Source: Liolophura sinensis (lineage: Eukaryota > Mollusca > Polyplacophora > Chitonida > Chitonidae). Taken from it: a DNA stretch of 64,000 nucleotides. Of the stretch, positions 21,153-31,315 are shown piece by piece. The position numbers were made by a program, and so were the translations under genes. The notes under the pieces were generated by a model. That model made no database searches, was not told where the DNA came from, and was given only the letters and a program-made list of their open reading frames with translations. Numbering within the stretch: position 1 is the stretch's first letter; every line of letters begins with the position of its first letter. The stretch lies in assembly GCF_032854445.1 (NCBI RefSeq), contig NC_088306.1, positions 28,617,764-28,681,763 on the forward strand, given 5' to 3'.

Positions 21153-21937
21153 AATTAGTCCTATATATATATATATATATATGGCAACTAAGCTGGGTCA
21201 TACAGACTAACTACCCAAAATCATCTCAAGTTTTGTGTATATCTATAAACTATTTTATATTACCGTAAAAGACGAACATGTATACGACGAGGATATTAAC
21301 TGAGTTGGTTATAACTTTATAAGAAGACGTGGGAGATGATAGTCAGTTACAGTAAACAAAACCATCCAACGCTCCCCCCCCAAATATATATAAAAAAAAC
21401 AAACAAACTAACAAAAACAAATCAACAACAAAAAACAGACCTACCTATCAATCAAATCCTTTTTCTTCCCGATAACTACAGCCTCCTTCATCGTAAAATT
21501 TCTTTCAATTCATGCAGACTTTTATCAACGTACTTTTCGTCACTTTGATCAAACATTCTGTAGCACGTATTGTTAAAACACGTGTAGTCTGAAATAAGGT
21601 CGTTGGGCATCTCATTTGAGTTCTTTGAAGATCATGTGCCTTCCAGCCAGTTTAAAATACATTTCTATTAAGTCAGACGTACAAAGTATCAGAAACCTTG
21701 TCATACTGTTCACCGGTGTCTTAATTATTAGATAAGGATTTAAGGTTGCATTTATTATTTGTTGGTGACAAAGCTTAAATTTAGTATGTGAAATCATCAC
21801 TAACCGCCGCGACTGACAAAGAGCTGACGAATCATCCTGACGTAATGCCACGGTAAAATGCACGGGATAAGGATTCCATCTCGTTATCGCATTGATCAAT
21901 AGCTGCAGCCAGTCCTACGTAGACACGATTTGACGGA
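21153..21937. other. Intergenic
   Basis: Contains a short (TA)n run at about 21162-21181. No gene or further repeat seen before the Polinton-like terminus at 21938. Confidence 0.45.
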
Positions 21938-22543
21938 AGTAATATATTACGGCAAAAACGTGTCTAATTACGGAGGAGGGGAAACCCCTAGATATACTAT
22001 ACCACACCACACCACACAATACCACACCAACTATTGTATACTATACTGTAAGAGCGCGGACTCTGAACGACACATGGATTAAGGGATGGGTGGAACAAGT
22101 CGGCTTGTAGATTGTAAGGTGACTGGCCCATCCCCCCCAAAACGGACCAGAGGTGGAGGTGTATGTTTTCGCGCGATTTTGGCCGAGGTTCGCGTTGGTG
22201 GGAAGACCAAAGCGATCGGTTTGTAGAGTTGAGTGTTGAGCTGTGTCGAAGGAAAAAGACGAATCAATGGGAGAGTTGGATTTTCACGCTTGGATTTCGT
22301 TGACGACGCCATCGCTCCCTCCAGTGAGCGACGAGATGGACGGACCAATCATCGCCGTGTGAGCGAAACGTTGGCTTGTAAACTTGGGTTGAGCTGCATC
22401 GTCACGCCAAAACTGACCAATGGGTAACGAGCAGACCAAGAAATACAAGTCTTAGGGAAAAACCATCCTGGACGCGGTGGTGGCGCTCAAATTTCGTACA
22501 TCCGCGCGGATGGGATAAATAAAGGTGTGGGGAGCCGTAAAGT
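21938..22543 (+). repeat. Left inverted terminal repeat of the Polinton-like element
   Basis: Colinear with the complement of 30358-30821. Shared blocks: the terminal 36 bases; GTAGAGTTGAGTGTTGAGCTG-type block near 22224; CGTTGACG, GTGAGCGAAA, CAAAACTGA, AATGGG and a final GGGATAAATAAAGG. The left copy has an extra module of about 130 bases. Inside it, a module of the form GGCTTGTA / TTGAGTTGAGCTG / CAATGGG is repeated two to three times. Confidence 0.72.
22417..22524 (+). promoter_or_regulatory. Inward-facing promoter-like block in the left terminus
   Basis: CCAATGGG at 22417 (another CCAAT at 22344, a CAATGGGA at 22265) lies about 97 bases upstream of GATAAATAAA at 22514, a TATA-like box. 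The right terminus has the matching GCTAAATAGA at the same place on the other strand. CCAAT plus TATA suggests RNA polymerase II transcription directed into the element; inference only. Confidence 0.4.
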
Positions 22544-22735
22544 GGGAAGCTACTATAGCTGTAATGCCTGCCTGCACAACGCCAGCCCACGCTCACCAAG
22601 ACGCTTTTTCTAGATTGACACTGTCATTATGAAACATCCGCTTCTGCCAAACCTCTGCTGCCATTGCAAAGCGAGACCGTGACCAAACTTTTTCAGCTTG
22701 CTTCGTAGCTGTGAGTGGTGGTGCGTGATGACAAC

Positions 22736-23223
22736 ATGACTGAGATTTTACAATGTTCGACTGGCCCCGATTACCCACTAATCCATGCCATTCTCGAAGA
22801 TCAGGGCTGGGCGAGATTGAAGGAATCTCTCCGAGGTCGGCTTGCTCTACTCGGTCTGCTCTACCCGATCAAAGACGCTGTCACCATCCACAACCTAACC
22901 AACTGTAAGGCTGTAGCCATTTAGATGCTGCTGCTGGCAACCGAGGGAAGCGTCCGGCACTGACAACGACACAACGTGATCACGTGACATTCAGCCTGGA
23001 GCAGCCGAAACCGGCCTCACTTGAGTTAGAGCGTGAGGTGGCCCTGACTAACTTGCTGTGGAATGCAAGTTCGACGTGGCTCTCTAGCCCCACATCCTAC
23101 AGTTGCAGCGCTAAACGTACGCTCCACGCCTCAACAAACAACGCCCAAGCACGACCGACCAGAGCTGCCAGAGTTGGAAAAAACCGCCTTACGTACATGT
23201 TAAGTACGGATATGTTAAGTTAA
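22736..23223 (+). pseudogene. Unrecognised coding remnant inside the Polinton-like element
   Basis: Starts with ATG at 22736, 213 bases after the TATA-like box, and runs 62 codons to TAG at 22922. A second open stretch in another frame continues from about 22916 to 23221. Both are GC-richer than the window and have codon-like composition, which suggests one old gene broken by a frameshift. No domain is recognised. Given the host element it may be a structural or accessory Polinton gene, but nothing in the sequence proves this. Confidence 0.35.
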
Positions 23224-23225
23224 TG

Positions 23226-23853
23226 CCATGGCTCTCCCCTACTCCCAGTGTTGTTCGATGGTGACCAGTGACTTTGATTTGTGAACGTTACCTCCTGCGT
23301 TCGACAAGGTCGCCTCGAGACCGAGAATTTCGTCAGAACTTACATGAACCTCTTCACCAAGAAAGTGTTCCACGACGAGGTAACGATGCTCGTTTTTTTC
23401 AGGTAGTCGTGCATGTCTTTGTCTTTCTCACCGATGAACGTGGGCACGGAGCGCAAATCGTGAAACAAGTAGCGGATGCTGGTATAGTTTTTGAGCACGT
23501 CGACGTTCATGGTTTGATAGAACGCCACCATTGTCTCCGCCATGGCTCTCCCCTACTCCCAGTGTTGTTCTATGGTGACCAGTGACTTTGATTTGTGAAC
23601 GTTACCTCCTGCGTTCGACAAGGTCGCCTCGAGACCGAGAATTTCGTCAGAACTTACATGAACCTCTTCACCAAGAAAGTGTTCCACGACGAGGTAACAA
23701 TGCTCGTTTTTTTTCAGGTAGTCGTGCATGTCTTTGTCTTTCTCACCGATGAGCGTGGGCACGGAGCGCAGATCGTGAAACAAGTAGCGGATGCTGGTGT
23801 AGTCTTTGAGCACGTCGGCGTTCATGGTTTGATAGAACGCCACCATCGTGTCC
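23226..23853. repeat. 314-bp tandem duplication
   Basis: CCATGGCTCTCCCCTACTCC begins at 23226 and again at 23540; the two copies are about 96% identical over their full length. On the - strand each copy reads a similar peptide (MVAFYQTMN, YTSIRYLFHDLRSVP, GEKDKDMHDYLKK). One T fewer in the T-run of the first copy shifts its frame. Confidence 0.95.
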
Positions 23854-24345
23854 GCCAGCTCCGTGAAGGGTATCACGTCCGGGTTGTTGTTCCGCTGCAG
23901 CAAGTCGTTTACGGTGCACATGCCGTGTTGCGTTCATGTCTCCTGCTGGGTCTTGTACTCGGCGTCATTGTATGGTTCGTGGGTAAGTTCGTTATCGAAA
24001 GCGTGTTCGGGTGGAGGGAGCCGGGCGAGGGAATCTATTTAGCTAGAACAAAACTTGTCTTTGGTGAGGCGGCTTTAACTCATTTGTCGTAACTGTACTT
24101 AGGGGCCAAGTGATTTCGAATGTCTAGAACTTTCAACTGCGGCGTGCTGAGGGACATGTGATTGTTGTTGCGCTTGATAACACTCCAAATCACCGGACTC
24201 GTCCAAGTGGGGGTAAAGCTGTTGCTTGATCAAGTTCTGGTTGATTTAGGCGATGAATTTGTCCCGAACTCACCGAGTGAAAGGCTATTTGGTGTCGATG
24301 CGCTCTTCTAACTGGTCCAGGATGTAGACGTTTTATAGATGTGAT
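23553..24345 (-). pseudogene. Unrecognised, broken coding region on the - strand
   Basis: The best-kept part is 122 codons ending at 23553. Residues include DYTSIRYLFHDLRSVP and KDMHDYLKK, then an acidic EEVHVSSDEILGLEATL stretch. Upstream, to about 24345, several short open stretches in different frames (for example MSLSTPQLKVLDIRNHLAP) look like the same gene with frameshifts and stops. It converges with the + strand remnant at 22736. I recognise no family; a Polinton or other virus-like structural gene is a guess from context. The reading is left broken here. Confidence 0.4.
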
Positions 24346-24374
24346 GACTTGAGTTATAGCACTCGTGCTATATA

Positions 24375-25912
24375 TAAACTACCGGGCAAAAGAAACGTAT
24401 AACCTTGTTCAGCACCACAAGAAAGAGAAAGAAAGACAGACAGTATTAACATGATAAGCATTATATTGCAATAAACCATTTTCCAAGTTCTGTTCAAAAA
24501 TTCACAGCCATATGTATATTACACTTGCTGTCAGGCCGAGTAAAGAAGGCATGGGGTAAATCTGAAAAATTACACAAGTGCAAGTAAAGGGACTCCTTTA
24601 AAAAGGTGTACCTAATGTCCTATCATGTCATAAGACAGATCGTTAGTAGCGTGTGTGAGCACCCATTGCATCAATTAAAGCCAAAATACGTCTCTCATGG
24701 AAGTCGTCAGCCGCCGGATGACGTCATCAGGAATTCTGTCCCACTCCTCAAATAAAGCCTGTTCGAGCTGTTGCCTGTTTTGTGGGGGAGGGACGCGTTG
24801 TCTCAGACGTCGATCAAGATGATCCCACAGATGCTCTAAGGGATTCATGTCTGGCGATCGTGCTGACCAAGGCAGTACGTTGACATCAACGGTGTCCAGA
24901 TAATTTAGTACAACTCTGGCGGTATTGTCCTGCTGCAAAAGGATACCTTTGCTGTTGATGCACGAATGGCACCACAACAGGTTCCAATATTTCATCTCGG
25001 TATCTTTGGCCAGTCAGATTTCCCTGGATGATGATGACCAATCTCGTTCTCACCTGTCCACAAATTCCGCCCCATACAAGCACCCCACCAGCACCAAAAG
25101 GGTGGACATTCTGAATGCAGTTTTGTGCCAATCGCTCTCCCCTGCGCCGATACACACGAATTCGACCATCATTTCTGAAGAGGTTATATCGGCTTTCATC
25201 AGTGAACAGCACCCTTTCCAGTCTCGTCGCTGCCATCGACGTACAACTCTTGCCCAACGCAGCCTGTTTTGACGGTGTAGAGGAGTCAATGCCATTCCAC
25301 GGAAGGGGCGATAGGCTCTGATACCACTCACGAGGAGTCGTCGTAAGACTGTGCGTCTGCTGATGGGGTGTCCCAGTGCCGTTTCCGCCGTTGACGTCCG
25401 CTGTCACAAACCGGTTACGCAGGTGGATTGTGCAGATGTACCGGTTTTCGCCAGGCGTTGTAACACTTGGCCTGCCCGATCTTGGACGATCTTGTGTCCT
25501 GCCTGTTAGGTGGTAATGACCCAACAGTCTGCTGATGGTGGCTTGACTGCAATTGAATGTTCTGGCAACGTGGTGTTGGCTGGCCCCATGTCGGCCATAC
25601 CAGTGGCTCTATCACGTTCTGCTTGTGTGAGTCTCGGCATCTCTTAAATGTTTTTTTTATGGTATTGCACCCTTACCATGTGCTACATCGGTATTTATAC
25701 GGCGTTCATTATCGAGAATTTTCAACAGGGTCCGAAACTCTGTTTTTCCGATTTTTCATGATGTCTTACACCAATTTCAATGAATCTTGTTAAAAAGTGA
25801 CGTGTACACAGAGTGCTTATGTGCAAAACGTATTCGCACAACGTTAAAACTTATTCAATTTTTTTTTCTTAGAAAAAACTGCATTTAAAAGTGATACGTT
25901 CCTTTTGCCCGG

Positions 25913-25919
<7 letters not shown>
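24375..25919 (-). mobile_element. Tc1-like transposon with both inverted ends
   Basis: The left end AAACTACCGGGCAAAAGAAA and the complement of the right end AAACTACCGGGCAAAAGGAA face each other, with matching CGTAT just inside. TA dinucleotides border both ends, as Tc1/mariner elements require. Length about 1.55 kb is typical. The right end abuts a (TA)n microsatellite; the left border is also TATATA. It lies inside the Polinton-like element. Confidence 0.93.
24675..25640 (-). pseudogene. Tc1-like transposase, frameshifted
   Basis: Starts at ATG 25640 with MPRLTQAERDRA, the usual N-terminus of this group, and ends at TAA 24675. Helix-turn-helix remnants come first, then DRPRSGRPSV, the first catalytic aspartate in VLFTDESRYNL, the second in LLQQDNTARV and the final glutamate in SPDMNPLEHLWD, a DD34E-type triad. 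The reading shifts frame several times (near 25500, 25300, 25200 and 24990) and has stops in the N-terminal part, so it is dead as a protein. Family identity is secure. Confidence 0.93.

Positions 25920-25970
<51 letters not shown>
25918..25970. repeat. (TA)n microsatellite at the Tc1 right end
   Basis: About 26 TA units directly after the terminal inverted repeat; either the target site or an expansion of the TA duplication. Confidence 0.95.
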
Positions 25971-25974
<4 letters not shown>

Positions 25975-26329
25975 AGTCTTTCTTATATTTTATTCTTACT
26001 CGCACATGAAGCCAACTCAACCTCCACGAGCACTCTTCATATACTCCACGCTGGTGCCGTAGTAATTCCTGCGAGCTTACTACTACAAGTTTGTATGTAT
26101 TAAACATAAGATTTTTTTCTCTGTATTTTAGTGTTGCAGTCCTTACCCTATGGGAGAATAAAGCGTGGAAGTTTGGGTAATGTCGTTACGATACGACCGG
26201 TATTCCTTTCCTATATAAACAACGCTCTTTCCTTAAATTTTCTCTGTATTTAGTGGTTGAAAAAAAGTCATGACTTGTCGGCGGTCAAGACGAAGTTATT
26301 GTCATAGACAAAGTATGGTCAGTTGGAGG

Positions 26330-27060
26330 TCAGTTGTGTGGGTGTGTGAAGGGATGACGCCCCCACGATCAGTGCGAGCCACGAACTTAGCGTCCGTGGG
26401 CTGGCCGATGAAGTTATTTTTTTTTTGTCTAACGGGCCAGGCGGCCACTTTGACAGATCTGTCTATAGCTGTTGGTGTGGTGTGGCAAAAAGCATGGAGC
26501 TGAGAATGCCAGGCTTAGGACCTTGCGTGAAGGGTGATGCCCTGGGACGTCTTGAAAATACGGCAGAATCGCCATGGAGCTCACCAATGAAGTTTGTGAT
26601 AGTGTGTTACGAACGAGGTGGCCACTTTGCCGGGTCTGTCTATAGATGGGAGAATATGTTTGTGTGGCGTGGCAAGAAACATGGGGCGGAGAAGGTCAGA
26701 CCCGGGGCCGTGCGTAAAGGGTAATGCCCCAGGCTGTGTTGAAAACATGGCGGCAGTGACCGTGCAACTGTGTCGATGGAGAATTTGTTTGGTCTGAGAT
26801 CCCCCGTAAAAGGTCCCTGGTCTGGCATAAAAAATAATACATCAGACCTCAAGGCAGCTTGCCGTAAAATGAGACTAAGCTAGAAAAACCCCTTTGTTAG
26901 ACTAGTTAGTTAACTTGTTTGTTTGTTAAAGTTTCCGACATTCCCCTGTCGGATGTCGAGGTCAGACAAGGCGAGCACCTCAACCTTCCAGGTAGCTTGT
27001 CGTAAGAGGCGACTACCATAGAAAACCCGTCCGACTAGTTTGTCTAGGTCAGCCTTAGAG
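26330..27060 (+). repeat. Diverged direct repeats inside the Polinton-like element
   Basis: GGCCACTTTGACAGATCTGT at about 26437 recurs as GGCCACTTTGCCGGGTCTGT at about 26621, each followed by GTGTGGCRTGGCAAGAAACATGG-like, CGTGAAGGG/CGTAAAGGG and ATGCCC; a third, poorer unit precedes. Next, GACCTCAAGGCAGCTTGCCG (26848) and CACCTCAACCTTCCAGGTAG (26972) start two copies of a second, 120-base motif with GTAA..GAG.CGACTA and CTAGTT. No reading frame is kept. Confidence 0.7.
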
Positions 27061-27379
27061 ACTGGCAAGGTAGTGCCCTAACGCTGGAGGAGGTTCCATG
27101 AAATTCCCCACAACATGGGAGTGCCGAGTTAGACTGGTGTGTCTGTGAGCTTTGAGCAGGCTGTTGTATGCAATACAAAAATGCAGCGATGCCCGAGACA
27201 AGACGGCTCTCGTCGACACAAAAAGAAAACTGAAGAGAGGGTAGAGAGGTAAAGCACAAAGAACAGGCGAAATATTGTACGGCACGATATGGACGTACTG
27301 TGGGCGTATCCTACGTATGACAACGGGTGGGAGTCATACTGTCACGTGGTTAAGGTTAGTAAATATAAGCGTCAAGTCC

Positions 27380-27810
27380 GACATTCATATACCATTCGTA
27401 GTCCATAAAAGGCGTTCCAAGTCGATAATCGCAGGATCCATTTCCAAAAGAACGTTTAACACTAACTCCCAAAGACAAAGGTATGTAAGAAATTATACAA
27501 ATAAGAAATAAAGCCGGTAACAAACAAGAGAGAAGCGGTCATCAGTTTTCCATGATGCCGGGCAGACAATGAATATTCCAGGCATGAATTCCGTATCAAA
27601 GTTCAAATTCGTAGTCCGTGAATGAGTTCAGTGTCACATAACAATTAAACAAGTGTCTCAGTCTCGCTTTAATTGCAACTGTTCATAAAGGCATCATGCT
27701 GATGTGATGAGCATGGCTACCTTTACGGCCCCTAGCCCCAGGTTAAGCGGTATTAGATACAGTTTGAAAATGACGAGCGTTACAGACCCTAACCGATCAG
27801 ACTGTGATTC
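27380..27810 (-). repeat. Family B copy, reverse
   Basis: CATTCATATACCATTCGTAG, CCATTTCCAAAAGAACGTTT, then AGAGAGAAGCGGTCATCAGT and CCCCTAGCCCCAGGTTAAGC, in reversed family order. Confidence 0.7.
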
Positions 27811-27867
27811 AAAAGTAATGGACGATTACGTCTTTCCCGTTAATGTGTAAAGATCTTATGCTACAAG

Positions 27868-28012
27868 AGGCGCCATCTGTGATGTTACATATGACATACA
27901 AGATAGACGGTTACACTGGGCAACCAGCGCCATCTATGTTGTTAAATACCAAGTACGTGATAGATATGTACATAGGGATAACAGCGCCATCTATGTGGTT
28001 GATCACAATGCA
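27868..28012 (+). repeat. 57-bp tandem repeat, about 2.5 copies
   Basis: GCGCCATCT at 27869, 27926 and 27983, each followed by RTGWKGTT and a GATAGA or similar block. The spacing is 57 bases exactly. Confidence 0.8.
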
Positions 28013-28289
28013 GATCTCCAGAGATTCTGAACGCTCTGTCCATACATGCCAACGAGAGTGTTATACTCATTGTAAAATTTGAGAAACTTAGAATGAAGGC
28101 GTTTGATGGAGTATCCTTGACAAACTGCTTTTTGAACTAGCAACTTGTGACGCAGATTAAAGTCATCACAATGAATTTCACCCAGATGTTATTAATGAGA
28201 AATTCAAGTAATTCAATAAATAATGTAACATCCCATGAGTGGTAACCTTTATAAAGAGTAGAACTAAAGAATGCCTTATTGGTTCTGAC

Positions 28290-29470
28290 GCCTATTTCAG
28301 TAAATACCGAGACAATTAACGACGATATTCTTTCAATAAGATCTTCGTGAGGAAACGTAGTACAGAGTAGAGAAATCCCATGTGGATACGTCTTTCTACG
28401 GAGGGGCCTCCGTGGCTCAGTCGGTTAGCGCGCTAGCGCAGCGTAATGACCTAGGAGTCTCTCACCAATGCGGTCGCTGTGAGTTCAAGTCCAGTTCATG
28501 CTGGCTTCCTCTCCGGCTATACATGGGAGGGTCTTGCAGCAACCTGCGGATGGTCGTGGGTTTCCCCCGGGCTGTGCCCGTTTTCCACCCACCATAATGC
28601 TGGCTGCCGTCGTATAAGTACGGCGTAAACACCAATCAAATAAATAAATAAATAAATAAATAAATCTTTGTACGGTATATGCATATGAGCATCAAGTTCT
28701 TCTATGAAAGGTTTGGAGTTGTTAAGAATCCACATGCAGTTGACACCTGAATTTTTTGTTATGGCACAACAATACTTATTCCAAAAAGACTTTTGTAACT
28801 CTCTCGTAAGTAGGGTTGACAAGAGTGTGGTGGTACAGCTTCTCGAACCTGCAAATAAATCGAGCCTTGCATGGGGAGTTATGCATTTTAGGAATCCAGT
28901 AAAGTTGTGGTATTTCTGTATGACGGGTAGGTATATTTATGCGCCTTTCTTTAAGAAAGGTTTTGTGTTTGTTAAATAGTTCCTCCAGAGTACATACAGT
29001 AGCAGAATACGTGGATGTTGTTGTAGCTGCACATAGCTCTTGAACAAGAATTTGATAATAATAATTTTTGCAAATACAGATGACATTATTAGGAGCCTTG
29101 TCTGCTACAGTGATGACAAATTTACTGTGAAGGTCAGCGAGTGTTTCTTGCACAGTGTGATCCTTCAGAACTTGTTTAACTTTAGGTAGAGCATCAATGT
29201 CTAGACGGTGTATAGCTAAACTAACTTTCTTTTTGACAATCTCAAGCCTATGGTTAAGTACCGAAGAATCCACTTTCTCCCGTTTTGACCATTTTTAACA
29301 TACTCCTCAAGTGCCGAGATGATATTTTTTTTGTTTGATCGAATGTTGACATTTTTCTTTTCCCTATACTTAGAGAATCGTCAGGCACACGGAGCTTACG
29401 CGATGACTTTCCACTGATAAAGACCTGCGCGATCGGCATACGTTTTCTTGCGCCTGTTTTGCAGTTGTCT
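28290..29470 (-). pseudogene. Penelope-like reverse transcriptase fragment, split by a SINE
   Basis: Reading right to left: an N-terminal stretch (FISGKSSRKLRVPDDSLS), then KFVITVADKAPNNVICICKN, LYWIPKMHNSPCKARFI, NSGVNCMWILNNSKPFIEEL and IPYKD. After the inserted SINE (28402-28668) the next codons continue as STWDFSTLY and PHEDLIERIS. These are conserved blocks in the N-terminal half of reverse transcriptases of a group found across invertebrates that I assign to Penelope-like elements. The catalytic YxDD part is missing on the left, and stops and shifts are present. Family class is inferred from motif style; the absence of the GIY-YIG end means it is not proven. Confidence 0.68.
28402..28668 (+). 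mobile_element. SINE family 1, full length, inserted in the Penelope-like fragment
   Basis: Complete from GGGGCCTCCGTGGCTCAGTC to a (AAAT)n tail. CTTTCTACGG before and CTTTGTACGG after look like a 10-base target duplication with one change. It interrupts the reverse transcriptase reading between IPYKD and STWDFSTLY, so it is younger than that fragment. Confidence 0.92.
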
Positions 29471-29479
29471 CATGTTACG

Positions 29480-30220
29480 GTTATCAGCCGTAGGCGCCGA
29501 AGAACTCGATCTTGCCTGGCAGAAGTCTGGGTTATTTTCAAGGTAGGTGTGGTACCCTACGCAAGTCCGGTATACGCTTGAGTGGTAGCTCGGGGGAGCA
29601 CGAGGGTGAACTTGTTACGGGAATGTTGTCGACCGTTGTGTTGTGTGTGTGGCATAGTGAGGAGCCGTGCCAGCACGGAGTGGTGATATATACATGCACA
29701 CACGTTTTGCCCGGCGGGAGAAGTACGGGCTGCTGTCCTGCTGCAGGAAGTGTATACCAACCTAAGTGGTAGAAGTATACCACAGCGTAAGTCCAGGCGT
29801 TTTATGCCCGGCAGAAGGTGGTTGGTTTCACCTACTGCGCGGGACGAGCCCGACATAAAATGTAGCATGCCACGAGTGTGGGATTCACTCACAGCGCGCG
29901 CCCGCGGGCGGATCTCGGGTATACCAACCTTATCGGCATGGGTATCGGGTATACCAACTTTATCGGCGGCCAAAAAACCGCCAACTTAAAAAAATATACA
30001 AAGCTCGAATGATCAGTCCTTTGGCGATGTGTCCGCACAAGACGGGGCATTGCCGCGTAGCCGACTGGTAAAGCCCTGCGGCGTCTAGTCTAGTGCTGAA
30101 CCCTTCGGATTTTGCCAGAAAGACCAGTGCGAAGAACTCGTCCTCTCGTAAGCTCCGTCTGCTTGACGTTAATGTCGCACTAAATTATCTCGGCAATCAA
30201 ACTCTCACTGACATTATTTT
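29480..30220. other. GC-rich stretch between the Penelope-like fragment and the right terminus
   Basis: Contains GTATACCAAC repeated at about 29752, 29928 and 29951, and the palindromic GCGCGCGCCCGCGGGCG. The string SSRKLR occurs in the - reading near 29400 and again in a + reading near 30150, on similar DNA (ACGGAGCTTACG), so a second, opposite Penelope-like 5' piece may lie at 30090-30220. No complete gene. Confidence 0.4.
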
Positions 30221-30357
30221 TTTTTACGAGAGATGCCGTCTGCTAACACTTTTCAAGCCGTTTTGTACGGGCTGGTTAACCGAAACGCGCTTGGACGGAT
30301 CCACTACTGTGATGGAGGTGCTCCCTTCCACGGGTTTAGCTGAAGCGACACGATACA

Positions 30358-30821
30358 CTCTATCTCCCAACCCTCTATTTAGCCCGTCAACGCGGACGTC
30401 AACTAAAGTCGCACGCCAACACCGAGCGTGGGATGATTTTTCGCAGCATCTGTGTTTCTTGATCTTCTCGTCGCCCATTTCTCAGTTTTGGAGCAATGGA
30501 GCTGCTTTCCAACCCAACTTTTCAAGCCCACATTTCGCTCATCTATCGTTCATTAGTCCGTCTGCCCACCTCCCATTTGAGGACGCAGTGTGGACGTCAA
30601 CGATATCCGAGGGCGACAATCCAACCCACCCATTGGTCCGTTTTTGCGCGCCACAGCTCAACACTCAACTCTACAAGCCGACCAGACAGTATACTGTACT
30701 CCACTCTACTCTACTATATACTGCATGCAGAGCACGGACTCAACGACTCATTGTATACCCCTGGAGGATTCCCCTTCTGCCGCCTCCGCAATTAGACATG
30801 TTTTTGACGTAATATACTACT
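30358..30821 (-). repeat. Right inverted terminal repeat of the Polinton-like element
   Basis: Complement of the left terminus. Read inward from 30821: AGTAGTATATTACGTCAAAA, CATGTCTAATTGCGGAGG, GGTCGGCTTGTAGAGTTGAG, AACGGACCAATGGGTGGGTT, GATGAGCGAAA, CCAAAACTGA, AAATGGGCGACGA and GGGCTAAATAGAGGG. About 140 bases shorter than the left one. Confidence 0.72.
30371..30385 (-). promoter_or_regulatory. TATA-like box facing inward in the right terminus
   Basis: GGGCTAAATAGAGGG on the - strand occupies the place of GGGATAAATAAAGG in the left terminus. An ACCAATGGG lies upstream near 30630. An 84-codon frame runs from 30478 to 30224 across it; nothing recognisable is encoded. Confidence 0.35.
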
Positions 30822-31270
30822 GATGGACCTTACACGTGGATATCACAGGCAACTGAATTTATTGTTTCAAAATCGATTAATTCCCATTGGATCTGTTTGC
30901 GAGAGACAGTAATCGAAGAACACGAAGTAAACAAACCCATGTACAACTGAGTTAATGATCCCCCTTTTTTCCGCTCCTGTCTTCTATAAATCGTTAGAAG
31001 GCTTCCGAGATATAATGTCTCTGATCATTTAACTGAGAACTGGTCGAGCTGGAGTATTGTGAAACAAGGTAAACGAGAACTCAGGACTGTTTAACCCAGG
31101 AAGAATAACCAAATAATCACGCACAACTGGTGAGCTCTGGTCTCTGGTCAGTTTACCTCAGCTAAGGTTTTATTGTAACCTTAGCATAATGGCTGTACTA
31201 GTTTTATGTAAAGAAAGAAGTAATGTTCAATGCAATTTATTAAATGTCACTTTAATAAAATATCTACAGA

Positions 31271-31315
<45 letters not shown>

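Larger units (their letters stand above)
21938..30821. mobile_element. Polinton/Maverick-like element, decayed and invaded
   Basis: The left end reads AGTAATATATTACGGCAAAA and the right end, on the other strand, AGTAGTATATTACGTCAAAA; homology continues inward for about 460-600 bases on both sides. GACGGA directly precedes the left end and GATGGA directly follows the right end: a 6-bp target duplication with one change. Long inverted termini, AG...CT ends and a 6-bp duplication are the known signature of Polintons/Mavericks, large self-synthesising transposons with virus-like genes. At 8.9 kb, including a 1.5 kb Tc1, a Penelope-like fragment and SINEs, it is far shorter than the usual 15-20 kb, so most of the coding part is gone. 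I cannot see polymerase B, integrase, protease or ATPase motifs. The interior at 22000-24350 and 29480-30800 is GC-richer than its surroundings. Confidence 0.68.

Noticed and set aside
24925-25321. Plus-strand open frames opposite the transposase
   Set aside because: Shadow frames of the Tc1-like transposase on the other strand.
30093-30812. 239-codon open frame on +
   Set aside because: It crosses the right terminus of the Polinton-like element, including its TATA-like box; no domain and no conservation with the left terminus reading.
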